Both the position numbers and the translations under genes were made by a program. DNA of 64,000 nucleotides from Caballeronia calidae. Lineage in GTDB: Bacteria; Pseudomonadota; Gammaproteobacteria; Burkholderiales; Burkholderiaceae. This document shows, in pieces, positions 63,171 through 64,000 of the stretch (positions are counted from its first letter, which is position 1; every line of letters begins with the position of its first letter). Location: the NCBI RefSeq assembly GCF_900044055.2, contig NZ_FCOX02000040.1, forward strand, positions 1-64,000. Reading direction: 5' to 3'. A model generated the notes under the pieces. It saw only the letters and a program-made list of their open reading frames with translations. It was not told the DNA's origin and searched no databases.

Positions 63171-63650
63171 CTATGCCTTCAGCTTGACGATCTGTTCCGA
63201 AAGCGTCAGCAGATATTGGCGTTGCCTGGCCCTCTCTTCCGGCGCGATATCGGGGGCCGACGCTTCTTTCATGACTTCGTCGAACAACCGCAGGAGAGCG
63301 TCACGCGTCTTGTTCAGCGAATCCAGTTGTTTGTTCGCCAGGTCACTGTTCTTCGTGACGGCGGACAGCTCGATTCTCGCTTTCTCGACTTCGGCCTCCG
63401 ACTGTTTCACGCGGCTCGCCCATTCGACGCGCGTCTTCTCAAGCCGCTTGTGCTCGGCAAACACGTCGATCAGTGCCTTGACTGCGGACAGACCCTCGGT
63501 CAAAGCGCCGAGCCTGGCCGATTCGATCTTCGCATGCGCGTCGATACCCGCTTTCCTCAGGCGCAGCATCTCGGTCTGCAAGGCTTCGGAAGGGGCTTCG
63601 CCGTTCGCCGGAAGCACGCCGGCGGGCAGTTTCAACTTGTTGTATGTCAA
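63171..63650 (-). CDS. Coiled-coil protein of 159 residues
   Basis: The start is a TTG at 63650, overlapping the previous stop as TTGA and with a GGAG site 8 bases upstream; a longer reading to 63830 runs into the neighbour and is not protein-like. The sequence begins MTYNKLKLPAGVLPANGEAP and from about residue 25 is nearly all amphipathic helix (RLGALTEGLSAVKALIDVFA, then VKQSEAEVEKARIELSAV). No enzyme motif. It probably assembles with the neighbouring coiled-coil protein and the anchored helicase. Confidence 0.75.
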   Translation of the reverse strand: MTYNKLKLPAGVLPANGEAPSEALQTEMLRLRKAGIDAHAKIESARLGALTEGLSAVKALIDVFAEHKRLEKTRVEWASRVKQSEAEVEKARIELSAVTKNSDLANKQLDSLNKTRDALLRLFDEVMKEASAPDIAPEERARQRQYLLTLSEQIVKLKA

Positions 63651-64000
63651 CGTTGTTCTCCAGTTTGTCGGCACTCGACATCGTCTTGGTAAATGGCAAT
63701 GGCGTGACGGAACTGCTGATTCGCGGCATCCAGTTCGTCGAGTTTTCGGTCGAACGCTTCGATATCGGGCAAATCGGCCGAACGGATCGCGTTCAGTTCG
63801 CTCCACGCCGTCGACACTGCGGCGGAGCACGTGAGCACCAACTCGCCAATACGCTTCTGCACTTCGATCCGCGAGTCGAGTTCGGCTCGCGCGTTGTCGA
63901 TTTGCGTTTTCAGCGCTTCGCGTTCGAGCCGGAGTCGCTCTGCTTCGTGCGGAATCAACTCGCGCAGCCCGTCGCGATGCGCCTGCGCTTCGCGCAGCGT
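63647..64000 (-). CDS. Coiled-coil protein, partial (5' end beyond window)
   Basis: The frame is open from the stop at 63647 to the window edge, giving the last 117 residues of a longer protein. The visible part is coiled coil rich in Glu, Arg, Leu and Ala (AERLRLEREALKTQIDNARA, then FDRKLDELDAANQQFRHAIA). Overlap with the 159-residue gene shows they share an operon. The family cannot be named. Confidence 0.7.
   Translation of the reverse strand, partial: TLREAQAHRDGLRELIPHEAERLRLEREALKTQIDNARAELDSRIEVQKRIGELVLTCSAAVSTAWSELNAIRSADLPDIEAFDRKLDELDAANQQFRHAIAIYQDDVECRQTGEQR

Overview
The window is GC-rich with codon use and mobile-element content typical of a beta-proteobacterium, most likely Burkholderiaceae (Paraburkholderia/Caballeronia/Cupriavidus type); this assignment is an inference from composition and from the recombinase-in-trio, IS21, IS66 and Tn3 relatives present. 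Nearly every recognisable gene belongs either to a predicted anti-phage/anti-plasmid system or to a mobile element, so the window reads as a large defence island with no housekeeping genes.

Left block (1-19159, all minus strand). Transcription runs right to left. A complete type I-like Zorya set (zorA-zorB-zorC-zorD, 19159 to 11000) is followed after 27 bp by a sigma-54 activator with an RtcR/CARF-like N-terminus, then by a TerY-P-type operon: DUF4258 protein, TerY-like vWA protein, PP2C phosphatase, protein kinase with a zinc ribbon, SF1 helicase, a 490-residue protein with a HEPN-like motif, and a coiled-coil protein that runs off the left edge. A strong match to a sigma-54 -24/-12 promoter sits just upstream of the TerY-P operon, suggesting that the activator encoded at the end of the Zorya operon switches on the second system.

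Middle-left block (19332-24449). A ribbon-helix-helix gene diverges from a McrBC-like operon: two small proteins sharing one domain, an McrB with an extra PUA/EVE-like domain inside its AAA+ module, McrC, and a 150-residue protein.

Mobile block (24453-34608). A Tn3-family transposon with inverted repeats of about 115 bp has its tnpA interrupted by an IS21-like element (target duplication CATGG), which itself carries a recombinase-in-trio (RIT) element between its left end and istA. An IS66 remnant follows.

Middle-right block (34829-50532). A three-gene ABC-3C system (minus strand), an IS5-family element, a NYN/LOTUS protein, an integrase fragment, a lipoprotein, a zinc-ribbon protein, then a plus-strand operon of an unrecognised 447-residue protein, a PLD-family nuclease and an SNF2-type helicase.

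Right block (51073-64000). A Septu-like ATPase/HNH pair, a DUF6602-like nuclease, a NERD-like nuclease whose C-terminal SEC-C motif is out of frame, a two-TM membrane protein bracketed by matching hairpins, and at the right edge a membrane-anchored SF1 helicase preceded by two coiled-coil genes on the minus strand. Intergenic stretches hold degraded genes and dispersed repeats.
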